Source: Branchipolynoe longqiensis (taxonomy: Eukaryota; Annelida; Polychaeta; Phyllodocida; Polynoidae). From it: a stretch of 64,000 nt of DNA. Below, in pieces: positions 9,691-20,720 of the stretch. Location of the stretch: assembly GCA_030323885.1 (NCBI GenBank), contig CM059198.1:12686462-12750461 (forward strand). The letters run 5' to 3'. The position numbers were made by a program, and so were the translations under genes. The stretch's first letter is position 1. Each line of letters opens with the position of its first letter. The notes beneath the pieces were generated by a model. That model saw only the letters and a program-made list of their open reading frames with translations. It did no database searches and had not been told where the DNA came from.

Positions 9691-10380
9691 TACACAACCA
9701 CCTACTGAAGGACCAATATCTCACCTGACCGTGGGCGCAGTCACTGCTTGCTGTGTTCTGGCACAAAAAGCAAAAGACAGGCCAGAAAAGATGGTAGATA
9801 TTACAAATACGGAAACTAGCCCTACTAAGTACTAAGGAATTCAAAATGACTATGACCACAGGGCGCAGTCCGTCTCGGTATGTGTACTGGCACAAACCAA
9901 AGCAGAACTGGGCATGCCAAGGTCATGCATCCTACTCATCCTGAAATACAAAAGGGCTAACCATACAACACAAGCATCCCACCTAGTCGCAGTCCTGAAG
10001 GGTCCAAGGATGTTCTGGCACACTGGTGTACTATCTAAGGACAGGTCATGGGTGAAAGGATGCTGTATCAAACCACAATGGGATGGGATCCTCTCCCACA
10101 GGCCTGTATGTTATCTGCATAGATATACATAGTAGGCTAAGTTATCATATACAGGTTAGGAAAAAAAACCTTTGAAAATTCAAAAAAACTAATATAGAAA
10201 CTACTAACACGAAAAAAACGCAAAGGTTGGCCTGAGAAAGATCAGGTAGACACTCCTGAGTGCGGGACCAGACCAAACCAGTATCACAGCTGTCCAGGGT
10301 TGAAAACAAGCACCCTCACAGGAGCTTATACGTTATGGGCAGAATAACAAACTTGTCATAAAAAAAAGAAAAAAAGAAAG
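9691..10380 (+). other. LINE 3-prime UTR and A-rich tail
   Basis: Follows the ORF2 stop. It contains loosely repeated blocks (GGGCGCAGTC at about 9733 and 9862; TCTGGCACA / ACTGGCACA) and ends in an A-rich run (10356-10380). GAGCTTAT occurs at about 10323 and again just after the A-run, possibly a short target duplication of a small poly(A) insertion. Confidence 0.5.
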
Positions 10381-10394
10381 AGCTTATGTCTTTT

Positions 10395-10525
10395 GAAGGT
10401 TCGTTGTTATAAACACCCTTACGTGCTAGCCATTACACTACCTAGATTACCTGATGCAATCACCCTATCCACACCTACCTATCTGTATGGCTCCTTGTCT
10501 GGAAGTTCAGTGTAGACTAGTACTA
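10395..10525 (-). repeat. SINE-like family 1, partial
   Basis: GCTAGCCATTACACTACCTAGATTACCTGATGCAATCACCCTATCCACACCTACC is the reverse complement of the family-1 head and A-box region (described here in pieces); the B-box part is missing. Confidence 0.6.
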
Positions 10526-10559
10526 CAGTATCTGGTAAGGCATGCACCAGATGGGATGG

Positions 10560-10815
10560 GTGATTCAGTCAGAGCGCTGGCTGGCCGAGTCAAACCAAGG
10601 ACTTAAAATGTATACGTAGGCCCCCATCGATACTTAGGCTGATGCTTGGCAATACTCATCTCGGGCAAATAATGGCTCACTCAGTGTCTGGATAATGTGA
10701 CTTAGTGGGATATGGGGTCATGGTGCCGGCGGTCTGGTCTGCCATCTGGGCAGCACTATAAAGTCGTCATGGGTAACTGCTGTCACAAGTCGGCATCCGT
10801 CCTGATATTATCTTA
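10560..10815 (+). repeat. SINE family 2, 5-prime truncated
   Basis: Matches the body of the full copy at 13485-13830: GATATGGGGTCATGGTGCCG, GCAGCACTATAAAGTCGTCA, TGTCACAAGTCGGCATCC, GTCCTGATATTATCTTA. Confidence 0.7.
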
Positions 10816-10964
10816 GATGCAGTTATGGCACAAATCGCCTTTGAGGCAAAACAAACTGAAACCATGCATAACAAGAATGTCAGGAGGCTATTACTCAAAC
10901 ATCGGATGTGCTGGTTGTTTATGGTCACATAACAGGATATATAGTATACAACAATATGTAAATG

Positions 10965-11165
10965 TAGTGAATGGTACTGACCTCCCCAGGTGAAATACCA
11001 CAAGTACGGGTAGGCGTGGGTTAGGTTGATTACATCCGGGAGTCTAGATAGACTAATGGTTAAGGAGCTATCCCCGGAGTGGCAGAAATGTGGGTTCGAA
11101 TGCCACTCTGCGCGCAATGATTCCCATTTGTTGTAGAACACTCCCCCCACCCCACACACACACGA
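10965..11165 (+). repeat. SINE-like family 1
   Basis: Forward copy: ACTGACCTCCCCAGG, GGTAGGCGTGGG, GGGAGTCTAGATAGACTAATGG (A-box-like), GTGGGTTCGAATGCC (B box, about 11091). Ends in a CA-rich stretch (11150-11165). The 130-aa antisense ORF here is a shadow of the repeat. Confidence 0.7.
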
Positions 11166-11523
11166 TACAATACAGATTTATGCGTTACCACGGATAACCC
11201 CCATACTGCAGCCCATTGACAACGTGTTCGTTTGATTGGATACTCATGACTCCATAGACTTCAGCTGTAACAGGTTCTATTAAAGTAACGTAGTACCCCC
11301 TACAATGCACTAACACATGTTTAATATGTGCACCAGTATCTAATAACATATGTAAAATCAAAGTTAGTCGGTTTGGTTTAGAAAATTTGCACTTTCATCG
11401 GATTCGGCAGCTTTAAGTTTAATACATGCACACATATCTAAGTTGGATGTGTAGGTTTCAATCTGGGTAAATGTTTCACTTTGTGAAAATTGCTGTTTTT
11501 ATCCGATTACGCAGGTTTAATAG
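11166..11523. other. No gene recognised
   Basis: Non-repetitive AT-rich sequence between a SINE and the 42-bp array. GGTTTAGAAAATTTGC and GGTTTCAATCTGGGTAAATG show no recognisable feature. Confidence 0.4.
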
Positions 11524-13478
11524 TTGATCACAAGCAGAGTGGTTTAATGAAGAGCGAAACGCTCATTTACTCACAAGCAGAGTGGTTTAATGAAGAGCGA
11601 CACCTCATTTACCCACAAGCAGAGTGGTTTAATGAAGAGCCACACGCTCATTTACCCACAAGCAGAGTGGTTTGATGAAGAGCAACACGCTCATTTACTC
11701 ACAAGCAGAGTGGGTTAATGAAGAGTGACACCTCATTTACCCACAAGCAGAGTGGTTTAATGAAGTGACACCTCATTTACTCACAAGCAGAGTGGTTTAA
11801 TGAAGAGAGACACCTCATTTACCCACAAGCAGAGTGGTTTAATAAAGAGCGACACCTCATTTACCCACAAGCAGAGTGGTCTAATGAAGAGCCACACGCT
11901 CATTTACTCACAAGCAGAGTGGTTTATTGAAGAGTGACACCTCATTTACCCACAAGCAGAGTCGTTTAATGAAGAGTGACACCTCATTTACTCACAAGCA
12001 GAGTGGTTTAATGAAGAGAGACACCTCATTTACCCACTAGCAGAGTGGTTTAATGAAGAGCGACACCTCATTTACCCACAAGCAGAGTGGTTTAATGAAG
12101 AGTGACACCTCATTTACCCACAAGCAGAGTGGTCTAATGAAGAGCCACACGCTCATTTACTCACAAGCAGAGTGGTTTATTGAAGAGTGACACCTCATTT
12201 ACCCACAAGCAGAGTGGTTTATTGAAGAGTGACACCTCATTTACCCACAAGCAGAGTGGTTTAATGAAGAGTGCCACCTCATTTACCCACAAGCAGAGTG
12301 GTTTATTGAAGAGCCACACCTCATTTACCCACAAGCAGAGTGGTTTATTGAAGAGTGACACCTCATTTACCCACAAGCAGAGTGGTTTAATGAAGAGTGC
12401 CACCTCATTTACCCACAAGCAGAGTCGTTTAATGAAGAGCGACACCTCATTTACCCACAAGCAGAGTGGGTTAATGAAGAGTGACACCTCATTTACCTAC
12501 AAGCAGAGTGGTTTAATGAAGAGCGACACCTCATTTACCCACAAGCAGAGTGGTTTAATGAAGAGTGCCACCTCATTTACCCACAAGCAGAGTGGTCTAA
12601 TGAAGAGCCACACGCTCATTTACCCACAAGCAGAGTGGTTTATTGAAGAGTGACACCTCATTTACCCACAAGCAGAGTGGTTTAATGAAGAGTGCCACCT
12701 CATTTACCCACAAGCAGAGTCGTTTAATGAAGAGCGACACCGCATTTACCCACAAGCAGAGTGTTTTAATGAAGAGTGCCACCTCATTTACCCACAAGCA
12801 GAGTCGTTTAATGAAGAGCGACACCGCATTTACCCACAAGCAGAGTCGTTTAATGAAGAGTGACACCTCATTTACCCACAAGCAGAGTGGTTTAATGAAG
12901 AGTGACCTCATTTACCCACAAGCAGAGTCGTTTAATGAAGAGTGCCACCTCATTTACCCACAAGCAGAGTCGTTTAATGAAGAGTGACACCTCATTTACC
13001 CACAAGCAGAGTCGTTTAATGAAGAGCGACACCGCATTTACCCACAAGCAAAGTCGTTTAATGAAGAGTGACACCTCATTTACTCACAAGCAGAGTGGTT
13101 TAATGAAGAGTGACACCTCATTTACCCACAAGCAGAGTGGTTTAATGAAGAGCGACACCTCATTTACCCACAAGCAGAGTCGTTTAATGAAGAGCCACAT
13201 GCTCACATTTACCCACAAGCAGAGTGGTTTAATGAAGAGTGACCTTATTTACCCACAAGCAGAGTCGTTTAATGAAGAGTGCCACCTCATTTACCCACAA
13301 GCAGAGTCATTTAATGAAGAGTGCCACCTCATTTACCCACAAGCAGAGTGGTTTAATGAAGAGCCACATGCTCACATTTACCCACAAGCAGAGTGGCTTA
13401 ATGAAGAGCCACATGCTCACATTTACCCACAAGCAGAGTGGCTTAATGAAGAGCGACACCTCATTTACCCACAAGCTC
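11524..13478. repeat. 42-bp minisatellite array, about 46 units
   Basis: Tandem repeat of a 42-bp unit (CACAAGCAGAGTGGTTTAAT, GAAGAGTGACACCTCATTTA plus CC). Because 42 is 14 codons, the array gives long open frames on both strands (SFTHKQSGLMKSDT on +, FIKPLCLWVNEVSL on -). Frame changes occur where unit length varies (for example ATGCTCACATTTACC variants near 13197). Variant positions (GTGG/GTCG, TGAC/TGCC/CGAC) are shared by neighbouring units, indicating local amplification. I do not regard these frames as genes. Confidence 0.95.
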
Positions 13479-13484
13479 ACTGCA

Positions 13485-13830
13485 TCCACACCGGACGCCA
13501 TGGTTGAATCGGTAGAGTGTTGGGTTCCGGTGCGGAAGGTCAGGAGTTCGAATCCCAGCTGAGTCAATCCAATGACTTAGACAAAGTGATACTTGTCGCT
13601 GCCTAACCTAGAGCTTGGCATTAATAGGAAAGGACAAGTACTGGTTAGCTCAGTATCAAAATAATGTGACTGTGGGGTTATCGGGTCACGGTGCCAACAG
13701 CTTGGGCTCCCAGTGGAGCAGCACTAATAAGTCACCATGAAGCAACATGGTTGTTGGTCACTGTCACAAGTCGGTAGGTACCTGTTCTGATATGACCGTA
13801 CATGTTGCTAGGACGTAAAGCAACAGCCAG
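13485..13830 (+). repeat. SINE family 2, full-length copy
   Basis: tRNA-derived head with an A-box-like GGTTGAATCGGTAGAGTG and a B box AGGAGTTCGAATCCC (about 13541-13555). The body follows (GACTTAGACAAAGTGATACT, GGTTAGCTCAGTATC, GGGGTTATCGGGTCACGGTG, CAGCACTAATAAGTCACCAT) and ends TGATATGACC...TTGCTAGGACGTAAAGC. About 340 bp. It is the best reference for the fragments elsewhere in the window. It directly abuts the 42-bp array. Confidence 0.85.
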
Positions 13831-13896
13831 TGTGTCCTCTTCACCGGAGAAGCCGTCCCCACAGCCGCTGACTCAGGACGCCGGGTATGTGAGGCG

Positions 13897-13992
13897 TGAC
13901 GTCACCGTGTCACTGTTAATCACCTCGGCGTGCTTTGGGCACAGGTGGCAGTCAGTGTTGACGTCATCCAATGACGTTGCCTCATGACGTCA
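13897..13992. promoter_or_regulatory. Cluster of CRE-like TGACGTCA motifs
   Basis: Three perfect palindromic TGACGTCA sites (13897-13904, 13959-13966, 13985-13992) and one TGACGTTG (13972-13979) lie within 96 bp. This is the consensus for CREB/ATF bZIP factors. No gene with a start is found downstream, so it may be a regulatory remnant of a mobile element. Confidence 0.45.
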
Positions 13993-15125
13993 GGCAGTGC
14001 GAAATCATGGCATGGGTTTTTTTGTTTGGTGAGGGGAAGATCTGTTTGGGGATACAGATAAATTCTGGGAACAACTGAGTGCTAAGGCGTCAGGCAGGAG
14101 CGGCACATGGGGGTATGCCCCCTGACGGAATTAAACAAATATAGAGGTTCTGACATGCCTTTTCTAGCCATTTCAGGGAGGTTACATAGGCTACTGTTTA
14201 GTTTGTTGGTGTTTTGTTGTTGTTGGTGTGGCTGGAGGGAGGGGGGCCAACAGCTCAACTTTCCCCCACGCTAGCTACGGTCCTGGCAATGCTTTGGAAT
14301 GTTGTGTCTGACCTTTATATATATATATATCTATATAATATATTTATTTATACATTCATAGGTATACTCCTGTGGTTCCAGCTAGTTCCCCTTTATGCCA
14401 CAGGTGGTGCATTAGTAGCTGCGGTGCTGGGTGACCTATGCTGGTCATGTGACACAGGGTCATGTGACACAGAATGAGTGGATGCCACATAATGATCATA
14501 TGATCAACTGAGCCCACTCACCCAGTAGTGGCTGTGAGGGTATTAAAGTTGTCTCTGGATCAATATTGTTGAGCTTCGGTCATATTTTCTTATGAGGTAA
14601 ATATATTAGATTGATATTTATAATCTACTTTACATTACCTTGAAATAATCTTCATTTGACACGGTAAAATGTAAATCTATTGAAAGTGTAAACATGTGAA
14701 ATGAATTGTGCTTTGCACACCAGAATGGCAGGCATCCTAGGTTTGAGCAGTAGCAGGTTATATTACATTGACTTACGCTTCCATATTATGCAGTAACATA
14801 TAAATATTGACTACAACACCACCTAACTTGGATAGGTAGGGTCAAATGTCGCCAAAAATTTCAGTTGTGGACAATATTTCGAAAATTGTATCCCCATGAA
14901 TGACGGTGTATTTTCTTAGCTGTGGGAATGGTGATGGCAACAACTGTAGAATGGCCTGAACTAGGGGCTTGGGTGCAGTGATCCTTTGAACCCGGGAGGC
15001 AGTTGTGACATCAGAGGCTGGAGGAGTGAAATAGCGCTAGGTGGCGGCAGTATTCTCAGGTCTGGGTTCGAAGCTAGTCAACGGCCGTATTAATGTACAG
15101 GAATCACAATAGGTGGCACCACCAG
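13993..15125. other. No gene recognised
   Basis: Contains a TA run (14316-14345), a duplicated GGTCATGTGACACAG (about 14443-14472), and AT-rich sequence. An 87-aa frame at 14214 is mostly low complexity and resembles nothing. GTCTGGGTTCGAAGC (15059 on) is B-box-like but lacks a matching A box. Confidence 0.4.
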
Positions 15126-15287
15126 TGTGAAAGTATGACGTCTGAACACTTTGACTTCTGGATACTGAATGCTTTATTCACCGTCCAGGGACCTGAACCG
15201 CCGGCACCCTGTGCCTCTATCATCATCTGATTTACATATTCCTTTGTTCTCCGCTCGTGCCTGGATGTCTTTTAAGCATATATTACA
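15126..15287 (-). repeat. 3-prime LTR of the Gypsy element
   Basis: 162 bp, TGTGAA...ATTACA on the plus strand. On the coding strand it carries GAATAAAGCATTCAGTATCC, with an AATAAA polyadenylation signal. It differs from the other LTR by roughly a dozen substitutions by eye, suggesting an old insertion. Confidence 0.9.
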
Positions 15288-15299
15288 TACCCCCTTCGC
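15288..15299 (-). promoter_or_regulatory. Polypurine tract of the Gypsy element
   Basis: On the minus strand GCGAAGGGGGTA lies immediately before the 3-prime LTR. This is the expected place for the plus-strand DNA primer; it is short but purine-rich. Confidence 0.6.
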
Positions 15300-15586
15300 A
15301 AGTATTTTTGAGATATAAACATATATACTTAAAAATGGTTACATGTACATTGGGTTTACGGGTTAAAGCATAATATGAAAATAACACATAGTAACATAAT
15401 GCCAAAATGTCTTAGTCTTTGATCATGTTTAGCCAATGTCCACATGTACCCATTCACTTATGTCCTTTTGGTTATTGTCTGGCTATGTAGCCTCCCTATG
15501 ACATAATGTGAACTTTGAAATAAACAATGAACACATTTTCTTTAAATAAATCTTAATGCTAACATGCACATAGTTTTAGTGTGTCA

Positions 15587-16105
15587 TTACAGCTGGCAAC
15601 TGTCTAACCCTAATAGGTCTAGCCTGTCCGCTAGCCTAATCACTCGACCTGACCTAGTTAGATTAGCTGCGTTGTTTACATCTCTCTGACTTGTTGGCAA
15701 GTTCTGTGCCTGCTCAACTGGTTCAGGCTTTATAGCCTCCGGTGCCCTTATGATTTGTACCCTGTTTCTATACAACACGTTACCCTACTCGTTCAGAATT
15801 TTGTATTCTCGTCCTGAAACTCCTGTATGCCCCAAAATCACCCGTATTTTCCATTCCCCCACATGGTTTTTGTATTTAACATTATCACCAGTTCTCAATG
15901 GCTTGTTTGCTTTGCCACACTTTTTGTCATGAAAACATTTTTGACTGTGTTGACGTTTCATCATTTGTGATTTCTTTGGATTTTGTGTTTTGGGTATCGA
16001 ATTACCTTCTAACATAGGCAATCTCCCTCTTAGCCTCCTGCTGATGAGCAACTGAGCTGGAGATGCATTAAGCATGGGCAAGGGAGTATTCCTATAGTTG
16101 AGCAA
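15587..16105 (-). pseudogene. Gypsy integrase C-terminal region
   Basis: The frame 16105-15785 carries LNYRNTPLPMLNASPAQLL, RRLRGRLPML, a basic stretch, and LRTGDNVKYKN...REYKILNE, matching the post-catalytic part of Gypsy integrase that binds DNA. Next frame, 15778-15587, is the polar tail (TRSGRVIRLADRLDLLGL). The two are separated by a stop near 15783-15787; both once belonged to one pol polyprotein. Confidence 0.8.
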
Positions 16106-16952
16106 TGCCAGCTGAAAATCAGCATTTTTTTAGCATGTTTTTTTTATTGTTTGGACAAATCTTTCAATTTGGCCGTTACTGCGGGGATACTGGGGACTCG
16201 AATATGTGGCTATAAACCCATAATATTGTGCAAGTTCTTTGTGTTTGTGGCTCTTAAACTGCGGACCATTGTCCGAAATTACCGGGCTTGGAATACCATG
16301 TCTTGCGAAGTTATCCTTCATAGCTTTGATTACCGTGGCGGATGATGTATCCTTCAACAGTGACTTCCGGGTATTTAGTGTAATAATCTACCGTTATTAT
16401 GTAGTTCTCATGATTTATTTGAAATAGATCTGCACCTATCTTTTCGTAAGGTTGACATGTTATTGGGTGACTTATAAGCGGTTCGTTATATATGCTTTTC
16501 CGATTATTTTGGCATGTGTCACAACGACTGACTTTTTCCTCAATTTGTTTATTGATGTTGGGCCAGAACATGCAGTCATGTGCTAGTTGCTTGGACTTAG
16601 TGATACCTAAGTGTGTCTCATGCAACACTTCAATCATTTCACCATGGTGCTTTGGAGGTACTATGACACGATTGCCCTTCATTACCAAGTTGTTTTCTAC
16701 TGTGACTTTGTCTTTGTATGGAATGTACTGCCATAGACATGGCGGTGTTTGTGCACATGTAGTGTCCCACCCATTTTCAATATGTGTTATTAACATGGTC
16801 ATGGATACATCGTCTTCATACTCTTTGACAATTTTAGTTAACACACTGGATGATTGCATGTCCACTGCAGCGACACTGACTGTGTCCTCAAATAGGTCAG
16901 CATGACCTAATTCAGTACTGTGTGCTCTGGACAGCATGTCTGCAAAGAACAT
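16106..16952 (-). pseudogene. Gypsy integrase zinc-binding and catalytic core
   Basis: 16952-16311 begins with the end of the RNase H/connection region (FFADMLSRAH). An HHCC zinc domain follows (HETHLGITKSKQLAHD...RCDTCQNNR), then the core start YEKIGADLFQ with the first catalytic Asp. After a frame change, 16357-16130 carries the second Asp (PSPVISDNGPQFKS) and the Glu (YPRSNGQIERFVQTIK). The D,D,E triad is therefore present. The core is split by a frameshift near 16330-16360. Family function: inserting the LTR DNA copy into the genome. Confidence 0.85.
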
Positions 16953-17022
16953 TAAGGACCCCTTAACATGACATAGCTGTATGTTGTAATTTATGACATA
17001 GCTGTATGTTGTAATTTTGCAA

Positions 17023-17805
17023 TCACATTAGCATTCTTTGCATACACGCTGACAGCTTATGTATCGGCTTCTGCATGATGTCCACTAATGGTTTGTGATC
17101 GGTTTGAATTTGAACTTCTTTGCTGAAGATATAGTTATGAAACCTCTGGCAGCTGAAACATATTGCGAGCATTTCTTTTTCGATAGTGGCATAGCCACAC
17201 TGTGCTGAATCTAGTGCACGAGATGTGCGTGCGATTGGCTTGTTATCCTGCATGATAACAGCACCTAGACCTGACTGACAAGTGTCTACTTGAATGACAA
17301 TTGGCTTGTCTACATCATTATATGACAATACAGGAGCAGTTCTCAATTTTTCTTTGAGTTTGTCATATACGACTTGCTGTTCGTTTTGCCAGTGCCATGC
17401 AACATCATTATCAAGGAGAGTGCATAGTGGTTTTTCGATCTTGGACATGTTTGGTATAAACTTGTGAACATAGCCAACCATGCCCAGCAACCTCTGCACG
17501 CCTTGCTTGTCATGCGGCTCTGGCATGTTTACAATCGCCTGTATTCTGTCTGCTTCTGATTTTACACCTTGTTGGGTAAGTTGATGACCTACATATTTCA
17601 CTGTTGTTTTGCATATCAAAGATTTTGACTTGTTTAATTTTAGAATTACCGACCTGGCCTGGTCCAGCACTGCTTTCAGTCTGTCGTTGTGTTCCTCAAC
17701 GGTTGACCCATATACCAGAATGTCATCTGTCACTACACCTATCCCTGGTGCCCATGACACGGTGCATTTTCTGAATGAAAATGTCATCGGCTGTTTTGAT
17801 GCCAA
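17023..17805 (-). pseudogene. Gypsy RT C-terminal half and RNase H
   Basis: Open for 260 codons. VVTDDILVYG holds the Asp pair of the RT active site. Then follow KTTVKYVGHQLTQQGV, LLGMVGYVHKFIPNMS (RT thumb), and the RNase H-like domain of Gypsy elements (VIQVDTCQSGLGAVIMQ with the catalytic Asp, TIEKEMLAICFSCQRFHNYI with the Glu, IQTDHKPLVDI with the next Asp). The first residues of this frame are a shifted version of the RT fingers. Confidence 0.88.
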
Positions 17806-18264
17806 CTGGTAGACGGGTGTACCTGTACGGGCCCCATGGAATATTAAACGTGCACAATAGTGAAATGTCGTAGTCTAGTTTGATTTGCCATTACCCTGTC
17901 ATGTCGTCTAAACCAGAGAAATATTGTGCTTCGCTGTTTTGGCAATAATTTTGTCAATAGTTTTAGTTGGGAATGGTCCTCTTTTAATGGTGTTGTTCTA
18001 CTTTGTTGGATCCAGACCGATTCTTAGTTTGTTAGGTTTTTTAACAATGGCTATGGAATTTAACCATTAAGTTGGCTCATTTTGTTAGACAATAACACCC
18101 ATTTTTACCATGCGTTTTAGTTTGTCATGCACCTTATTTTACGGAATCCTCCTTGGTGGGCGAACAACAGGTTGTACAAATTTGGCAATATTAATGACAG
18201 CATTCGATTTTATCAAGCCTAAACCTTGAAAAACATCTTCCTATTTGCTTACCAGATCATTGGC
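17806..18264 (-). pseudogene. Gypsy RT N-terminal half, degenerate
   Basis: Conceptual translation of the minus strand gives FQGLGLIKSNAVINIAKFVQ, VVRPPRRIP, KVHDKLKRMVKMGVIV, NSIAIVKKPNKLRIGLDP, RGPFPTKTIDKIIA and, in a second frame, GLDDMTG, LCTFNIPWGPYRYTRLPVGI. At least five stops and a frameshift break it. The order is that of Gypsy RT blocks 1-4. Confidence 0.8.
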
Positions 18265-18735
18265 TCATGGGCTGTGGGCATTGTTCAGGGTGGAAATGTT
18301 TGTCGGCATGCCAGTCTTCACCTCATCAATCCATGCCAACAGGTTCAACACAACACAAGCCTGTTTTCCCAAAATAGGTTTGCAGTCCCGCACCACTTGG
18401 AATACAAAGTCTCTGCCATCGATCTTGACCGAAGCCTCGATATCGGGAGTGATCCGATGCCCCAAGAATGTCACAAGCAAACATTTGGTGTCCGTCAGTT
18501 GCACCGATGCGATCCTGTCAAAGACGTTCCTTGGAAGAACGTTCGCCTCTGAGCCTGTGTCGAGCTTGAACTTGACTGGATGACCGTTCATTCGGCCAGT
18601 CGCATACCAGAGCTTGGTGTCTTGTTCAGTGTTGTGCTCGATAACACCAACAAACAGGTCCCTCATCAACACATTGACTTCCGCCGGATCTGGGTCTTGT
18701 TCGACGTTGTGAGGGTCGGGTTCTTCCATGGTCAA
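18265..18735 (-). pseudogene. Gypsy aspartic protease region
   Basis: 156 residues without a stop. FKLDTGSEANVLPRNVFD is the retropepsin active site (DTG) with hydrophobic flanks; ITPDIEASVKIDG and PILGKQACVVLNLL are the later conserved blocks. Acts in the family to cut the Gag-Pol polyprotein. It sits between the Gag zinc knuckle and the RT, as expected, but is in a different frame from the neighbouring pieces. Confidence 0.88.
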
Positions 18736-19558
18736 CTCATCGAGCCTGCCAAGTTTGCATCAGCAAACCTTCCCGAAGTGCCCGACCTTCTTGCAGGCAA
18801 CATTAATCTTGCCCTTCGCCAGACCACAGTTTTGACATTGAATCTTGAATTTGTTGTTGTTTGTTGGCATTTCCGGCCTTCCAAGATGGCAGTTTCCAAG
18901 ATGGAGGCCTAGCCAGACGAACCACCGGTGCACCGGCACCCGCATTTGCATATCTGTTCAGAAAATCGATTTCTTTGATCTTCACAGCCAATTTCTTTTC
19001 TTCCAACTGGTCAGCACTAAATTCACTGAGCTTGCACATATTAATGCACTTTTTGAGTGTGAGATTGGCTGTTTGAAGCATCTTGTTTCTTAATGTCATG
19101 TTCATGACACCAGCAACCAAACGAATGCGCAAAAGCAATTCTTCAATCGGTCCATATTCACAATCTTTCACTCTGTCCCTGAGGGCCGTTATATATGTGG
19201 ACATATTTTTGATGGCTTGAGTATGTGAGTTGAAACGGTAATGTATTATTATTAAGTTTGATTTACCAGTACAGTATGCTTGAAATGCCTCTGTTAATGG
19301 CTCGATCTTGTCCTGTCGGCAAGTGTGATGGCCATCTTGCCGAAAACTTTCTGGGCTTCTTCGCCCGCGACGTGAAGGAAGATACAGCATTCCACTCGTT
19401 CTGTTTTCATAATGACTCCTGAAGCAGTGGCATATATGTTGTATGCTCTGATCCATGTTTTCCAGTTCGATCATGCATTGTTGCAGAGGACGAGCTGACC
19501 CGGCGACCTGAGGCCTGCCAGTGTGTTTGCAGGCGGAATTGTCCTTATCTGACACCAT
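18736..19558 (-). pseudogene. Gypsy Gag with zinc knuckle
   Basis: The frame 19558-18803 has a capsid-like segment (IEPLTEAFQAYCTGKSNLII, TYITALRDRVKDCEYGPIEE, RLVAGVMNMTLRNKMLQTAN) followed by a basic tail. A second frame (18951-18760) carries CQNCGLAKGKINVACKKVGH followed by FGKVC, a degenerate zinc knuckle, so there is a frameshift near 18870-18950. The ATG at the start of this frame uses the last LTR base and overlaps the PBS, so the true start is probably further in. Confidence 0.78.
19541..19557 (-). promoter_or_regulatory. Primer binding site of the Gypsy element
   Basis: On the minus strand TGGTGTCAGATAAGGAC begins directly after the CA end of the LTR. A TGG start (complement of tRNA CCA) is typical of a retrotransposon PBS. 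The tRNA is not assigned. Confidence 0.7.
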
Positions 19559-19719
19559 GTGAATGTATGACGTCTGAACACTTTGACTTGTGGATACTGA
19601 ATGCTTTATTCACCATCCAGGGACCTGAACCGCCGGAACCCTGTGCCTCTGATGTCATCTCATTTACATATTCCTTTGTTATCCGCTCATGCCTGGATGT
19701 CGTTTAGGCATATATTACA
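19558..19719 (-). repeat. 5-prime LTR of the Gypsy element
   Basis: 162 bp, the partner of 15126-15287, with the same TG...CA ends and the AATAAA-containing segment. Confidence 0.9.
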
Positions 19720-20720
19720 AACAGTTTCAGTTTGAAATGGGCATAGGGTAGTTCGATCGACTCCTACCCAGGGCGATAATTAGCCAAGTTACTAGTAACA
19801 TGCATAATGCCCAATATGGGGAAGAAATTGCAAAAGAAGTATATTCGAAATAATTTAGGTAAAATGAAAATGAGACAAGATTAAAATGAGGCAGAATGGA
19901 AATAAGGTATTTGTGAAATAAGTGGAATGCCAGGCAATCAGCCGGATGAAAATAATCACAAATTGGACAGGCTTTTTTTTAAATTTAAAGACAAATCCAT
20001 ATGAAATCAAATCTGACGCAAAAAAACGCAAAAAGAAGCCGCTTTAGCATACTGGCCACCATGAAATGGGGCGTCTGCATTAAATAACAGGAGGGGTATT
20101 ATTGGACCTGAAACTTGTCGGGATGTGTCAGATTTAGCCTAATCATGTCATTCTCCATAAAGGAACGCTCTCCCCACAAAGACAACCTTGCATCCTCGAG
20201 ATTAGAAAACAAATGACCAAACATAATTAGATAATTGAGAAGTGACTAAACCACATCCTGTGTGAATACCACTGGAGCCAACAACAACACTTTGATGTAG
20301 AAAGGATCATTGTTGCAGTCATTCTTACACATTCATTCTATAGGTAAAGTAGAGCGGATTGCATCACTGGACCACCAATATGGACACCTACCCACCATGG
20401 TGTAGACTACTTATACCTCAGTAACATGAGAGCCAGCGTTCTCCGCCAACCTCCTTACGACCAAAAGGTTGCCAACCACCCAGCGTCCTATTCGATACAT
20501 TGATTCAAAAACGCTGTCACTATGTATTTGGTGTTTTCCCCAGGAAAAGAACAAATATATGTAAATATAAAATAATTAATCAATTACCGTTGTACTAATG
20601 GTCATATATATATAGCTACTACAGGTTATCGAAGAGAGCCGAGACAAGTGGGTTGGTTGAGTAGAAATATAATTATCTCTGGCAATTATTATTTAATAAG
20701 GTACACAAATCCATATATAT
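19720..20720. other. No gene recognised
   Basis: A 1-kb AT-rich stretch. No frame above background, no recognised repeat, apart from short TA runs (20606-20616 and 20713-20720). Confidence 0.4.

Larger units (their letters stand above)
4400..10378 (+). mobile_element. Near full-length non-LTR retrotransposon (LINE)
   Basis: A two-ORF LINE of the CR1/L2/jockey supergroup. ORF1 encodes an L1-ORF1p-like nucleic-acid-binding protein followed by a NADAR domain. ORF2 encodes an apurinic-type endonuclease and a reverse transcriptase. The 3-prime UTR ends near an A-rich tail (about 10356-10380). The element is dead: in-frame stops, frameshifts, a GDFN to GHFN change in the endonuclease, a MITE at 4614-4981 and a 448-bp DNA element at 8530-8977. 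It probably starts slightly upstream of 4400; the exact 5-prime end is unresolved. Clade assignment is uncertain without alignment. Confidence 0.85.
15126..19719 (-). mobile_element. Gypsy LTR retrotransposon, decayed
   Basis: A 4.6-kb element with two 162-bp direct repeats (LTRs) that begin TG and end CA. Internal order on the minus strand: PBS, Gag with zinc knuckle, protease, RT, RNase H, integrase, polypurine tract, the Ty3/Gypsy order. The flanks ACCAG (15121-15125) and AACAG (19720-19724) may be a target duplication with one mismatch. Stops and frameshifts interrupt gag and pol. No envelope gene is seen. Short LTRs and the protease LDTGSEANVLP resemble mag/SURL-type elements, an inference. 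A related LTR lies at 26992-27127. Confidence 0.92.

Noticed and set aside
11524..13478. CRISPR array
   Set aside because: Units are contiguous and nearly identical with no unique spacers, and the genome is eukaryotic.
12161..13507. Overlapping 100-200 codon frames (HKQSGLMKSDT and CLWVNEVSLF repeats) as genes for repetitive proteins
   Set aside because: They come from a 42-bp satellite whose length is divisible by three; both strands are open and frames change with unit length.
13500..13570. A tRNA gene
   Set aside because: Good B box and A-box-like motif, but no closed acceptor stem; the sequence continues into a SINE body found repeatedly in the window.
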